Shown here: one piece after another, positions 29,087 to 38,681 of the stretch
Position numbering within the stretch: the stretch's first letter is position 1
How the letters are laid out: each line of letters begins with the position of its first letter
Source of the DNA: Leptolyngbya sp. DLM2.Bin15
GTDB taxonomy: Bacteria > Cyanobacteriota > Cyanobacteriia > RECH01
Length of the DNA stretch: 45,060 bases
Direction of reading: 5' to 3'
Assembly (NCBI GenBank): GCA_007694125.1
Contig: RECH01000280.1
Location: 1-45,060 of the forward strand
Made by a program: the position numbers and the translations under genes
The notes under the pieces: model-generated
Databases searched by the model: none
Told to the model about the DNA's origin: nothing
What the model saw: the letters and a program-made list of their open reading frames with translations, nothing else

Positions 29087-30583
29087 ATGACATTACTGTC
29101 CATTTTGTATGGCCTATTTCTGCTCAGCGTGCTGGGCCTGTACTGGATCGTTGAGAGGCGATCGCTCCGACTGTGGGTGTTGCTGCTAGCTAGCTTGGTG
29201 TTCTACAGTTCCCTGCAGCTTCAGTATGTGCCACTGCTGTTGGTGATCGCCCTGGTGACCTTCCGGATTGGGCTAGATCTGGGAGCCCCGCTCGACTGGC
29301 GGATTGACAATGTGGACTGGGACTTTGCCCAGCAAGACTGGGGCCGCCGCCGTTTTAGGTTGCTGTGGCTAGGCATTGTGGTGAATGTCTTGCTGCTCTT
29401 GGGCTTTAAGTATGTACCCTTTGTGCTGTCATCCCTGGGGCTTGTCTTTGCCTGGCCCGCTGCCCAAGCCTCGGCAAGTTGGGTCGCCACCCAGATTATG
29501 GCTCCCTTGGGCATTAGTTTTTTCTGTTTTGAATGTATTGCCTACCTGGTGGATGTCTATCGAGGTGCGCCTGCCAGCCAAAGTTTTCTGAAATTTGCCA
29601 CCTATAAGCTGTTTTTTCCTAAGCTCATCTCTGGGCCGATCACCCGTTTCCATCCGTTTATGCAAGAGGTGCAGGCAGCTCAGTTTCCTAGCACCGTCAA
29701 GATTGTGGACGCTCTATGGCTGATTGCCTGCGGGGCCGTGAAGAAGCTGCTGCTGGCGGATCATTTGGGCACGCTGGTGGATCTGAGTTTTGCCAACTTG
29801 GAGCGGGCGGGGAGTGGCGATCTGTGGCTGGCGGCGATCGCCTATGGGTTTCAGCTTTACCTAGATTTCAGCGGCTATGTGGATGTGGCGCGGGGTACGG
29901 CGATGCTCATGGGGTTCTCGCTGCCGCAAAACTTTGACTTTCCCTACCTGACGACCAACATCGCAGACTTTTGGCGGCGCTGGCATATGACCCTGGGGGA
30001 CTGGCTGCGCAACTATCTCTATTTTCCTTTGGGTGGATCGCGCCAGGGTCTGAGTCGCACCTGCCTCAACTTGCTGATCATTATGCTGATTGCCGGCATT
30101 TGGCATGGCGCGGCCTGGGGGTTTGTGGTGTGGGGGGCTGTCCATGGGGTAGCGCTGGTGGTGCATCGTCTCACCCATGCCTTATCAGAGCGATCGCCCC
30201 AGTTGGCTCAATGGTGGCAAAGTATTCCCGGTACAGTTGTGGCTTGGGGCGCGACCCAGTCGATGGTGTTCGTGGCCTGGATCTTTTTCCGACTGCCCAA
30301 TTTGCGAGATTCCTGGTGGGTGCTCACCCATCTATGGGGGCATTCGGCGGATGTGCAGTTTGGGCAAAAAATCTATGTGGAAACGCTGCAGATGGGCCGG
30401 ATAGAAATTGCTGTAATTCTAGGAGCGATCGCCCTGATCATGATTGCGATCTATGGCGTGCAGCGGGGGCTCAAGCTACAGCTCAATTGGCCGGTTAAAA
30501 TCCTGCTGGTGCCCATTTGCCTGTTTGCCGCTTGGCTCTTGGCTCCTAGCGAAAGTTCTCCCTATATTTACTTTGACTTTTAG
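29087..30583 (+). CDS. MBOAT family O-acyltransferase (AlgI-like)
   Basis: 498 residues with 10 or more hydrophobic segments. Members of this family move acyl groups across the membrane to polysaccharides, teichoic acids or other acceptors. Signature parts are LGISFFCFECIAYLVDVYRG, LFFPKLISGPITRF, the DFWRRWHMTLGDWLRNYLYF block (His300), and GIWHGAAWGF with the conserved His340. The closest match in character is the AlgI/DltB-type subgroup. The usual partner (an AlgJ/AlgX-like SGNH protein) does not follow; the next gene is a phycobilisome lyase, so the acceptor cannot be inferred. Confidence 0.93.
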   Translation: MTLLSILYGLFLLSVLGLYWIVERRSLRLWVLLLASLVFYSSLQLQYVPLLLVIALVTFRIGLDLGAPLDWRIDNVDWDFAQQDWGRRRFRLLWLGIVVNVLLLLGFKYVPFVLSSLGLVFAWPAAQASASWVATQIMAPLGISFFCFECIAYLVDVYRGAPASQSFLKFATYKLFFPKLISGPITRFHPFMQEVQAAQFPSTVKIVDALWLIACGAVKKLLLADHLGTLVDLSFANLERAGSGDLWLAAIAYGFQLYLDFSGYVDVARGTAMLMGFSLPQNFDFPYLTTNIADFWRRWHMTLGDWLRNYLYFPLGGSRQGLSRTCLNLLIIMLIAGIWHGAAWGFVVWGAVHGVALVVHRLTHALSERSPQLAQWWQSIPGTVVAWGATQSMVFVAWIFFRLPNLRDSWWVLTHLWGHSADVQFGQKIYVETLQMGRIEIAVILGAIALIMIAIYGVQRGLKLQLNWPVKILLVPICLFAAWLLAPSESSPYIYFDF

Positions 30584-30682
30584 GCAGAAGTGGGCGTTCA
30601 AAAGTCTCGTACAATGCAAGGGGTAGCGATCGCTGTCAGGGCTGTGACGATGACCTCGTAGGCTGTTGACGACAAAGCTTAA

Positions 30683-30731
30683 AGACCCTCACCCCAAACC
30701 CCTCTCCCAGGTCGGTAGAGGGGCTTTGAAA
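30683..30731. repeat. Interspersed repeat CCCTCACCCCAAACCCCTCTCCC
   Basis: The left part is the CTCACCCCAAACCCCTCTCC type repeat, and the right part gives its inverted arm. CCCCTCT at 30699-30705 pairs with AGAGGGG at 30717-30723. This element is common between genes in many cyanobacteria. It lies 100 bases after the MBOAT gene and may also act as its 3' stem-loop. Confidence 0.65.
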
Positions 30732-30818
30732 ACACCTGCACCTTAATCAGCCTGGTGGACTATGCCAAGGTAGGGCAGCGATCGCTCCCTGTGTTATTCA
30801 TCCGTTTAATATTCTGTC

Positions 30819-31409
30819 ATGACCCATTCTACAGATATCAAAACCCTAGCCCGCTGGATGGCGGCAGACTTTAGCAATCAGCCTCAGGCGTTCGAAAATC
30901 CACCCTTTTTTGCCCATATTCGTGTCTGTATGCGTCCCCTGCCGCCGGAGCAGTTATCGGGGATGAGCTTTCTGGTGGAACAGGCCTACGATATTAATTT
31001 AAATGCGCCGTACCGTCTGCGGGTGCTGAAGCTGCTAGACATGGGCGACCATATTGAAATTGAGAATTATCTTGTCGCGGATCAAGAAACGCTGTTTAAT
31101 GCTTCTCGCCACCCAGAGCGCCTTAAGGATTTGAGGAGCGATCGCCTCCAGAAAATGCCGGGCTGTAATATGGTGGTTCACTGGACGGGGACATCGTTCA
31201 AGGGTGTTGTTGAACCTGGGAAAGCCTGCATGGTGGAGCGCAAGGGACAGCTCACCTACCTGGATAGCGAATTTGAAATTGACGCCGATCGCTTTATTAG
31301 CCTCGATCGAGGGCGGGATCCCAAGACGGATGAACATCTGTGGGGCTCGATTGCGGGCCCGTTTCACTTTGTTCGCTGGGCTAGCTTTGCCGATGAAGTG
31401 ATGCTGTGA
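30819..31409 (+). CDS. cpcT: CpcT/CpeT-type phycobiliprotein lyase
   Basis: 196 residues, the normal size for T-type lyases, which attach phycocyanobilin to Cys-153 (or the equivalent) of beta-phycocyanin or related subunits. The N-terminus has LARWMAADFSNQPQAFENPP, followed by HIRVCMRPLP, FLVEQAYDINLNAPYRLRVL, PGCNMVVHWTGTSFKG and the tail WGSIAGPFHFVRWASF, all typical of CpcT/CpeT. The choice between CpcT and CpeT cannot be made here because no phycobiliprotein gene is adjacent; CpcT is given as the more general case. Confidence 0.88.
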   Translation: MTHSTDIKTLARWMAADFSNQPQAFENPPFFAHIRVCMRPLPPEQLSGMSFLVEQAYDINLNAPYRLRVLKLLDMGDHIEIENYLVADQETLFNASRHPERLKDLRSDRLQKMPGCNMVVHWTGTSFKGVVEPGKACMVERKGQLTYLDSEFEIDADRFISLDRGRDPKTDEHLWGSIAGPFHFVRWASFADEVML

Positions 31410-31590
31410 GCTGGCCCGGCCGCGATCGCCTGGATGCTAGAAGCTTGCTGCCTACGGGCTAGATTGTAGGATGGGTTGGGGTGAAGAGCATGGGGGGCGA
31501 TCGCAATGGGGCGATCGAGAAGGGTCGCATCATCAACGCCCCTTCCTCCCCGCTTCAAGACTGACAACAGGTGTGGCGATCGCCGGTTGG

Positions 31591-31770
31591 TTAGCGAAAC
31601 CGCCGCTTCCGTCGAGCCATCACCGCTTTCCGCTTCCGCTTTTCCTGCGGCGTTTCAAAGTGGCGATGGCTTTTGACATCTGCCAAAATGCCTGCCTTTG
31701 AGACCTGACGTTTAAAGCGACGCAGTGCTGACTCAATTCCTTCATTTTCCCCTAAGAGCACCTGGGTCAT
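31591..31770 (-). CDS. rpsU: 30S ribosomal protein S21
   Basis: 59 residues, [20 protein letters not shown] then [20 protein letters not shown] and a basic tail ending MARRKRRFR. The N-terminal [18 protein letters not shown] motif is diagnostic of S21. An AAGGAG ribosome binding site lies upstream on the minus strand. It follows cupB on the same strand after a 334-bp gap, so it probably has its own promoter. Confidence 0.97.
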   Translation of the reverse strand: MTQVLLGENEGIESALRRFKRQVSKAGILADVKSHRHFETPQEKRKRKAVMARRKRRFR

Positions 31771-32104
31771 GTATGACTACTCCTTCTAACTTAATCAACA
31801 ATTTCAGTCCATTTGTGGAACCCGCCCACCTGAAATCAGGATATGTGCGTTAGATCCACACAATCGTCCCGCCGTTTGCTGCGCTAGGTGCATTCACCAA
31901 AATCTTTCATGGGAAAAAAGCGTCAGGATACTTCAGTTCACCCAGATTGGATCAAACGGCATTTCATTAAATCATTTTCTATTTTAACCAAGGGGCTGAA
32001 CTCAGCACGATTTTTCCATCAAAAATCTGCTAAGAACCATAGCTATCCGGTAAATGTCTATCCCTCAATGGGGGCATGAGTCAAACCTAGCCTGACCTGT
32101 CTAG
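31771..32104. other. Gene-free region between cupB and rpsU, 334 bp
   Basis: Should carry the leftward rpsU promoter and the end of the cupB transcript. A weak 6-bp dyad TTTCAG/CTGAAA lies near 31801-31838. No gene or strong terminator was seen. Confidence 0.4.
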
Positions 32105-33235
32105 CTAGACTTGAACCTCTTGAATTCGTGATGTGACAAAGCGATTCATCCAGTTCTCTAAGTAGGCTCGATTGGCACGCTGTTCGTCTAAGGTGGTGGT
32201 GGATAGGGGGTAGGGCGCTAAGCCTTGAATGGCGGCAGTGGTGACGCAAAACATAGATTTCTGGAACGTTTCACAGATTTTCACCCGTAGATCATCTTCT
32301 TGACGGGTGCTCTGCTGGTAGAGTTCTCGCAGGTAGTCGGGCAAATAGTGGCGCATATCTTGCATCAGCAAGGTGGGAGGAATGCCGGAACCGCCGATAG
32401 GAAGCGGGTCGGCAAAGAGGGCACCGTAGGCGAAGTCTTGCTGGTAGAACGGAATTTGGTAAGCCTGCGCGTTGTAGGAAATGGTGCCGGGAAAGGGAGT
32501 GCCGCGAAAGAAAATGGCCTCGACGTAGGGTATGGCGGTGTCGGCGAGGAAGGTTAGGCCAACGGAGGGGGGAATGATCTCATGGGTGCGATCGCCCAGT
32601 TGGACGTTGTAGACAATCGGCTGGCTGGCCGCGGCCACAAGACCCTCGCGAATATGGCTAACCACGTCAGGAATGGTTTTGATCTCTCCCGCATCGTAGC
32701 GATCGGAGAGGGAGAGAAACATATCGCTCATGACTCGCCAGAACTGGCCAAGACCGCTGTAGTAGGCCATCATCCGCAGTTGTTCTGGCAAGAAATCGGG
32801 AAATAGGCGATGCAGCCCTAGCATGAATGGATTGGTCTTAAATTTATCGCGGATTAAGACCTCGGCTCGCTGACGAAAGTCTGGGGTATCGAGATAGGCA
32901 TCTAAGCCGCCGCCCCCATGCCAAAACATACCTTTCATGCAATATTCGGCATATTCGTAGTTAATGCGATCGTGCCACCAATGCTGAAGCAGCTTTGCGA
33001 ATGAAACTTGACCGTTGAAATATTTGAAGAAGGGCAGGATCACCAAACATTGGTGGTCGGCAATGTAGTTCAAATTGATGGAATAGGCATCCAGAACTAC
33101 CCCGTAGCTTTTGAGGATGCCGACAACTTCGGTGACGTGGATGGGGGAGTCGGGAAGCAGGGCCTGCCCCGATTCTAGCTGGTAAATATAGGCAGCAAGG
33201 GGATGCTTGGAGGGGTCTAGTTGGGTGCTCAGCAT
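32105..33235 (-). CDS. cupB: CO2 hydration protein of NDH-1MS' (CupB/ChpX)
   Basis: 376 residues. CupB is the soluble-side subunit that, with NdhF4/NdhD4, hydrates CO2 to bicarbonate, driven by photosynthetic electron flow. Features recognised are YAYQLESG-like AAYIYQLESGQALLPDS, LNYIADHQCLVILPFFKYFNG, and a His-rich segment (His85, His88, His106 in LLQHWWHDR and MFWHGGGGLDAYL). The zinc ligand reported for CupB proteins is a histidine in this region. It is the third gene after ndhF4 and ndhD4, 37 bp from ndhD4. No cupS gene is present, which favours the constitutive low-affinity CupB system over the inducible CupA one. Confidence 0.93.
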   Translation of the reverse strand: MLSTQLDPSKHPLAAYIYQLESGQALLPDSPIHVTEVVGILKSYGVVLDAYSINLNYIADHQCLVILPFFKYFNGQVSFAKLLQHWWHDRINYEYAEYCMKGMFWHGGGGLDAYLDTPDFRQRAEVLIRDKFKTNPFMLGLHRLFPDFLPEQLRMMAYYSGLGQFWRVMSDMFLSLSDRYDAGEIKTIPDVVSHIREGLVAAASQPIVYNVQLGDRTHEIIPPSVGLTFLADTAIPYVEAIFFRGTPFPGTISYNAQAYQIPFYQQDFAYGALFADPLPIGGSGIPPTLLMQDMRHYLPDYLRELYQQSTRQEDDLRVKICETFQKSMFCVTTAAIQGLAPYPLSTTTLDEQRANRAYLENWMNRFVTSRIQEVQV

Positions 33236-33272
33236 GGCAAACTGTGGGTGATGAATCGACGTATGTGAACCG

Positions 33273-34793
33273 CTATGGAAGCAGCCGGGCAGGCTCTATC
33301 TTGGCGGTGAGGGCTACGGGCGGTGGCGTCCTCATCGACATTCTGGTCAGGAGCATACCCGACTCAGATTCACTCCAGCGCACCAGCCAGTTGGGCTGGA
33401 GTCCTAGGACTAGAATGAAGGCTACCAACACGAGGGCTGGGATGCGATCGTTCCAGTTGACTTGGGGGAGTTTGTCAAAGGGATCCTCTAGACGCCCAAA
33501 GAAGACCCGATTGATCATCAGGAGAAAATAGACAGCGGTGAGCCCTGTTCCCACCATACACAGGAGGGTTTGAATCGGAAAGATGGGGAAGCTGCTGCGG
33601 AAGACCATAAATTCGGCAATAAAGCCCACCATGCCAGGAATGCCAGCGCTGGCCATGGCGGCTAGAATCATCAAACTGCCAATCAGGGGGAGCCCCCGCT
33701 CGGGATTTAAGAGCCCTCGCAGCACCTGCACGTCGCGGGTGCCGGTTTTCTTATACACCACACCCACTAGGAGAAAGAGCAGGGCAGAAATTAGCCCATG
33801 ACTAACCATTTGGGCGACAGCGGCGATCAGGCTGAGGCGAGTGGTGGCGGCGGTGGCTAGGAGGACAAAGGCCATGTGGGCGATGGAGGAGTAGGCAACC
33901 ACCTTTTTCATGTCCTGCTGGGCGATCGCACAACAGGCACCATAGAGGGCTCCCACGGCGGCCCAGGTGGCTAACCAGGGCGCTAGATAGGCCCAGGCAT
34001 CTAGGAACATCGACAGGCCAAAGCGCAGGAGACCATAGGTACCCAACTTCAGCAGCACGCCCGCTAGGAGTACCGAGACGGGGGTGGAGGCTTCCACGTG
34101 GGCATCGGGCAGCCAGGTATGGAGGGGAATGAAGGGTGTTTTAATGCCAAACCCTAGCAGGATGCCGGATAGGAGGAGAAGCTGAGTGCCAAGGGGGAGG
34201 AGCTGCGATCGCCCTGGATCGTAGGCAAAGCTGCTGGCTCCCGTAAACCAAACGGTGCCCAAAAAGACGGCAAGAATCACCACCCCTGATGCGGCGGTGT
34301 AAATCAAAAACTTGGTGGCGGCGTATCCGCGTTTCTGCCCTCCCCAGATGGCAATGAGGAAATAGAGGGGCAGAATTTCGATTTCGTAAAACAGGAAGAA
34401 CAGCAGTAGGTTTTGGGCTAGGAATGCACCAACCACGCCCACGTTCAAAACAAAAATCAGCGCGTAGTAGAAGCGAGAGCGGGGGATCTCTGGATCCGTG
34501 GCAGCGATCGCCACGACGTTGAGCAGCGCATTCAAAAACAACAGGGGCAACGATAGCCCATCTAACCCTAGGCTATAGTTCAACCCGATGGTATCGAGCC
34601 AAGGCAGCAATTCAGTAAACTGCATGTCGGTGGCCGTTAGGTCAAACTGGCTGCCAAGCACGATAGTCCAAACGAGTAAGATGATCGCGAGCACGAGACT
34701 CACACTGCGCACCGTGCGCGATGAGACGGTACTCGGAAAGCAGGAAATGACGATTGCCCCTAGGAGAGGTAGCCAAATCAAGGCACTCAGCAT
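33273..34793 (-). CDS. ndhD4: NDH-1 subunit D4 (CO2 uptake)
   Basis: 506 residues, a NuoM-like proton-pumping antiporter subunit with about 13-14 membrane helices. Diagnostic segments are LPLLGAIVISCFP, LNYSLGLDGLSLPLLFLN, FLFYEIEILPLYFLIAIWGG (the conserved Glu of helix 5), GFGIKTPFIPLHTWLPDAHVEA and the KKVVAYSSIAHMAFV lysine. The D4 assignment rests on position between ndhF4 and cupB. The ATG at 34793 is 73 bp after the ndhF4 stop. Confidence 0.93.
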   Translation of the reverse strand: MLSALIWLPLLGAIVISCFPSTVSSRTVRSVSLVLAIILLVWTIVLGSQFDLTATDMQFTELLPWLDTIGLNYSLGLDGLSLPLLFLNALLNVVAIAATDPEIPRSRFYYALIFVLNVGVVGAFLAQNLLLFFLFYEIEILPLYFLIAIWGGQKRGYAATKFLIYTAASGVVILAVFLGTVWFTGASSFAYDPGRSQLLPLGTQLLLLSGILLGFGIKTPFIPLHTWLPDAHVEASTPVSVLLAGVLLKLGTYGLLRFGLSMFLDAWAYLAPWLATWAAVGALYGACCAIAQQDMKKVVAYSSIAHMAFVLLATAATTRLSLIAAVAQMVSHGLISALLFLLVGVVYKKTGTRDVQVLRGLLNPERGLPLIGSLMILAAMASAGIPGMVGFIAEFMVFRSSFPIFPIQTLLCMVGTGLTAVYFLLMINRVFFGRLEDPFDKLPQVNWNDRIPALVLVAFILVLGLQPNWLVRWSESESGMLLTRMSMRTPPPVALTAKIEPARLLP

Positions 34794-34866
34794 CTGTTGT
34801 TGTTTTGCTCCCTACATCACTGCTCAATTGAATCGACTGGTGGATCGTTTGGGGTGCGGCATGGCA

Positions 34867-36726
34867 CTAAGACGGCAGGTTGACGGTGACCATCAACAGC
34901 AGCCCGACCCCCAGCAAAATGGTTAATACGTAGAATCGAAATTGTCCTGAGACGTTATAGCGCAACCCTTGTCCGCTAAAAATGGTTGCTAATCCCACTA
35001 GGTTGACTGCTCCATCAATGATGTAGCGATCGACCCAATCCGATAGCCGGGATAGCCCACTCACTGCGGCCACCACCGTGACGCTGTAGATCTTCTCGAT
35101 GTAAAAGTCGTAGGCGAGCAGATCTTGTAAAAAGCGCAGGGATATCTGGGCTGGTCGCGACCAGGCCCGCCGCAGTTCAATGGAAAACCCGATCACGCAG
35201 CCCACAAGACCGGCTGCCAACTCGATGGGCATAGCAATCTGCGCGAACAAGCTATTTTGAGCCATTAAGGGCGTCGTTGGACTCAGCCAAAATTGCCAGC
35301 CTTGGGGCACTGTATAGGCCAGTAGGGTGACGATGCTCAGGGTCACCATGGGAATGGCCATTGGCCAAGGCACCTCTGGAGCCCGGCGAGTTTTGGCTTG
35401 GGGTTGTCCTAAAAAGACGAGCCGAAAGACTCGGGTGAGGTTAATGGCGCTGAGCAGGTTGGCAAAGGCCAGCACGGCCAAGAGCCACCAAGAATCTGTC
35501 CAGGATCCATCGAGCCAGCGATGCATTGTCCAAAACATGCCAAAGGGCGTTACGGCTATTAGCCCGGCGGAGCCGACGACAAAGGCGGTGGCAGTAGCCG
35601 GCATCCGCGACCACAGCCCGCCCATTTCGGTGATGTTTTGGCCACTGGTGGTCATGATGATGCCCCCAGCACTCATAAAGAGCAGCGCCTTGGCGATCGC
35701 ATGACTAAAGAGAATCAGCAGGGCAATATCCACATGGCCCAACCCCACGGCAATGAACACCAGCCCGAGATAGGCACTGGTGGAGTGGGAGAGGGTGCGT
35801 TTAATGTCAATTTGAGCGATCGCCATCAGCGAGGCTCCAATGGCTGTGACGGTGCCAATCACGATCAGCGCGTCTGCCGAAACCGGTGAAAGGGTGAACA
35901 CGGGCTGCAGCTTGATCAAGACATAGGCTCCTGCCGACACCACCACAGAATTCCGCAAAATTCCGGCTGGATTGGGCCCTTCCATGGCTTCATCGAGCCA
36001 TAGATTAAGAGGGAATTGGGCGCATTTGCCCGTGGGTCCAGCAATCAGGGAAAGTCCTAAGACTGCCGCAACCCAGGGAACTAAGGGCGTGGCATCTGCC
36101 CAGTCTGCCAGCTCAGAAAAGTTGAGTCCTTCGCCATAGCTTGATAAGGCCACGAGCCCCATCAGCAAAATAATATCGCCCACCCGCTTGGTTAAAAAGG
36201 CATCTCGGGCGGCTGTGACCACAAGGGGCTGAGCATACCAAAACCCGACCAAGAGATAGGTAGACAGGGTCAGCATCTCCAGCAAGCCGTAGCTGAGGAA
36301 GAGGGAATCGCTCAAGGCAATGCCAGCCAGCGCTCCCTCAAAAAAGCCCATCAGCCCAAAGAATCGGGCTAACGACCAGTCTTTTTCCATGTAGCCCAGG
36401 GCATAAATCTGGGCCAGCAAGCTAATGCAGGTCACCAGCTCCATTGCTCCTAGGCTAATGGGAGAGACTTCAATGGTGAGGGCAATGTCTAGATCGGCTG
36501 CGTGGAGCCATTCCAGAGCCAGCTGCTGGGGCGGCTGCCCCCAAACTTGAATAAAGCCAATCGACCCATGCACAAAGGAGAGCAGGGTCATAAAAAGGTT
36601 AATATAAGCGCCCGGACGCGGCCCTGTGCGACGAACCATCCCCGCCGACCAGGGTATGGTCACCAGTGCTCCCACCACGCCATAAAACGGAACAAGCCAA
36701 ATTGTCTGCAGCAAAAACTGGGTCAT
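34867..36726 (-). CDS. ndhF4: NDH-1 subunit F4 (CO2 uptake)
   Basis: 619 residues from the ATG at 36726, a NuoL-like antiporter subunit. It begins MTQFLLQTIWLVPFYGVVGA. Conserved parts include SLGAMELVTCISLLAQIYALGYM, FEGALAGIALSDSLFLSYGLLEMLTL, the KCAQFPLNLWLDEAMEGPNP segment and IDIKRTLSHSTSAYLGLVFI. The LWLDEAMEGPNPAGIL block is characteristic of the F3/F4 forms. The in-frame start at 36804 would add 26 atypical residues. It is the first gene of the leftward CO2-uptake operon. Confidence 0.93.
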   Translation of the reverse strand: MTQFLLQTIWLVPFYGVVGALVTIPWSAGMVRRTGPRPGAYINLFMTLLSFVHGSIGFIQVWGQPPQQLALEWLHAADLDIALTIEVSPISLGAMELVTCISLLAQIYALGYMEKDWSLARFFGLMGFFEGALAGIALSDSLFLSYGLLEMLTLSTYLLVGFWYAQPLVVTAARDAFLTKRVGDIILLMGLVALSSYGEGLNFSELADWADATPLVPWVAAVLGLSLIAGPTGKCAQFPLNLWLDEAMEGPNPAGILRNSVVVSAGAYVLIKLQPVFTLSPVSADALIVIGTVTAIGASLMAIAQIDIKRTLSHSTSAYLGLVFIAVGLGHVDIALLILFSHAIAKALLFMSAGGIIMTTSGQNITEMGGLWSRMPATATAFVVGSAGLIAVTPFGMFWTMHRWLDGSWTDSWWLLAVLAFANLLSAINLTRVFRLVFLGQPQAKTRRAPEVPWPMAIPMVTLSIVTLLAYTVPQGWQFWLSPTTPLMAQNSLFAQIAMPIELAAGLVGCVIGFSIELRRAWSRPAQISLRFLQDLLAYDFYIEKIYSVTVVAAVSGLSRLSDWVDRYIIDGAVNLVGLATIFSGQGLRYNVSGQFRFYVLTILLGVGLLLMVTVNLPS

Positions 36727-38228
36727 TACAGGCGATAGAACAGTTCTACAAAGAAGTTTTAAAAAAGAGGCAAGTGCGGTTGAGATCCCAGGACCATGGG
36801 ACATGTTGTGGGCAGCAAAGCTCTAGAGCGATCGCTGCCGAGGCTGGATGAGCCTGCAGATCTCCTTCGACCTAAGCGTAGAGATTGCTCACGGCAACCA
36901 TGACCTCATGAATTATCTCAAATATTTGTGACTGTTATTAGAGACTTTTATGAGAGACGTTTCAGCAAGGATGCTTCCAAACATCATCCTGATTGTGACA
37001 TAAGACCTCCCCCTCACCGGGTGGCTTGCGCCTATCAACGTGATAAGAAACCGTTATGAACCGGCGATTCATGGGGAAGAGGCGAGTGGATACCCACGGC
37101 GATCGCTGGCCGTGCTCCTATTAATTGCGAATCATCGCAACCCTTGATGTCTAAGGTATGGAGGCTCTGGGATGCCGCCACTAGAGGGGTTCCTCTAGCC
37201 CGATTTAACCTGCCTGAGGGCTGGGATGAATGGGTGCGCCGGGATTTTCTAGGGATGCGATCGCTCCCCTAGAAAGCTTTCCTGGGTCGAGGCATAGCCC
37301 TGAAAAGATATATTTATTAACACTATTAAGCTGAAGCGATCGCTTATTTGTATAGATTTACAACTAAAAGCAACAAACAATGAATCAATCTAACCTAATG
37401 TTGAACCCACTTTTGAACGCAAGAAACCGGGGCAGAGGCTTGGTACTATTAGAGGCAGATCATCGGAGCTTGTGAGTTAAATGTCGTCTAATGGTTTTTC
37501 ACCTCTTAGATTGAGTTGAGTCCTTGCCTCCCAATGATCATCTTCTCATCGTTAGTTGCCTTAAAGGATGTTCAATTAGTGCTTAGATGATAAAGGCAGA
37601 CGTTAATCGCTGGGTGAAATGGTGAGCATAAAATGCATCTAATGAGCTTCATGCACCTTAGATGACTTTAATCTTCACAATTGGACAGTTTTGATAGTAA
37701 GGCTGGTGACAGGGCGATCGCAATCATACGAAGCCCCCCAATCTAAATGTGTGAATGTGTGAGCATCATAACCTCGCCTGTCTTCGGTGAAGCTTGATCG
37801 TTGACCCGTCATTCCTAAGTTTTAGTTTTCTTTTGCTTAGGCTAGCAGTTAGATGTACTCAACATGGTTTCTTGTTGAGGCGGTAGGTGCTGTTTAGCAT
37901 TCAGCGGGATATCAACAATGCAACTGGGCAGACCATGGCTCTATCGAAAGAAGGTCGGTTTGTCGAGGCATTGATCCCTCTTACCCCCTATCGCTTTGCC
38001 GGTCATCCCTGGTTCGTACATCCAAGAATGGCTGTATGATAAGTCTGGATTATTTTTCGCATAAACAAGAATCATTTTGCTTTATATTGTCAAACCTGAT
38101 CCGCCACCTGTATTCTTAATCTTGGGAATTTTAAGGTGCTTTTCTGAATAATTAAAATCGGCCATCCCGTCGATGATGTCAGAAAAAGTTTTGGAAGTTT
38201 TGTCAGTTTTCTTTGTGGGAGACAAGAG
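36727..38228. other. 1.5-kb gene-free divergent region between CO2-uptake and carboxysome operons
   Basis: No coding frame is supported on either strand. Contents seen: a perfect 7-bp, 4-loop hairpin CTAGAGG-GGTT-CCTCTAG at 37181-37198; a 9-bp dyad TTTCTAGGG/CCCTAGAAA at 37246-37275 around a HIP1 site; an ATTAA-N5-TTAAG sequence at 37316-37330, close to the ATTA(G/A)-N5-(C/T)TAAT motif reported for RbcR; and two related TCTAA...TTAGA dyads at 37481-37515 and 37632-37667. From about 37300 to 38228 the DNA becomes AT-rich. The ccmK2 leader ends with GGGAGACAAGAG before the ATG. Both operon promoters must lie here. Confidence 0.6.
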
Positions 38229-38537
38229 ATGCCAATCGCAGTCGGAATGATTGAAACCAGGGGATTTCCCGCTGTCGTGGAAGCGGCTGATGCCATGGTC
38301 AAAGCGGCGCGTGTCACTCTAGTCGGCTATGAAAAAATTGGCAGTGGGCGTGTCACCGTCATTGTGCGCGGCGATGTCTCTGAAGTACAGGCGTCTATAT
38401 CAGCAGGGATTGACTGTACAAAGCGGGTCAATGGGGGTGAAGTTCTCTCCACCCATATCATTGCTCGCCCCCACGAGAACTTAGAGTACGTGCTGCCCAT
38501 TCGCTATACCGAAGCCGTTGAGCAGTTCCGGACTTAA
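38229..38537 (+). CDS. ccmK2: Carboxysome shell protein CcmK2
   Basis: 102 residues, one BMC domain that forms the major hexamers of the beta-carboxysome facets. It contains [20 protein letters not shown], the pore loop [18 protein letters not shown], and [16 protein letters not shown]. The short C-terminus (after YTEAVEQF) matches CcmK2 rather than CcmK1. Residues [15 protein letters not shown] differ from the commoner SVAAGVE pattern and add a cysteine. It is the first gene of the ccm operon, 144 bp before ccmK1. Confidence 0.93.
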   Translation: MPIAVGMIETRGFPAVVEAADAMVKAARVTLVGYEKIGSGRVTVIVRGDVSEVQASISAGIDCTKRVNGGEVLSTHIIARPHENLEYVLPIRYTEAVEQFRT

Positions 38538-38681
38538 AAGATTCTCGTTGTTGGTGTTTGCATCAGCACCCTTGGTTTGTCTCCAGATGTGCCTTAAGGT
38601 GTCATTCTGAAGGTAGGCAGGGAACGAGTGCCACGATACAAAAGTTTGTTTATTACGTTAACTGGAAGGGAGTAAGGTCTC

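Noticed and set aside
31888-32079. A 63-residue plus-strand open frame between rpsU and cupB
   Set aside because: No ribosome binding site, no recognisable domain, and it runs antisense to the likely cupB 3' end and rpsU promoter.
36901-36960. An ATTAG-AGACT-TTTAT sequence near the ndhF4 side that resembles an RbcR site
   Set aside because: The second half differs from the consensus (C/T)TAAT, and such AT-rich matches occur by chance; it was not listed as a site.
37741-37765. A short GTGAATGTGTGA repeat-like stretch upstream of ccmK2
   Set aside because: Only two imperfect units of about 6-8 bases; too short to call a repeat element.
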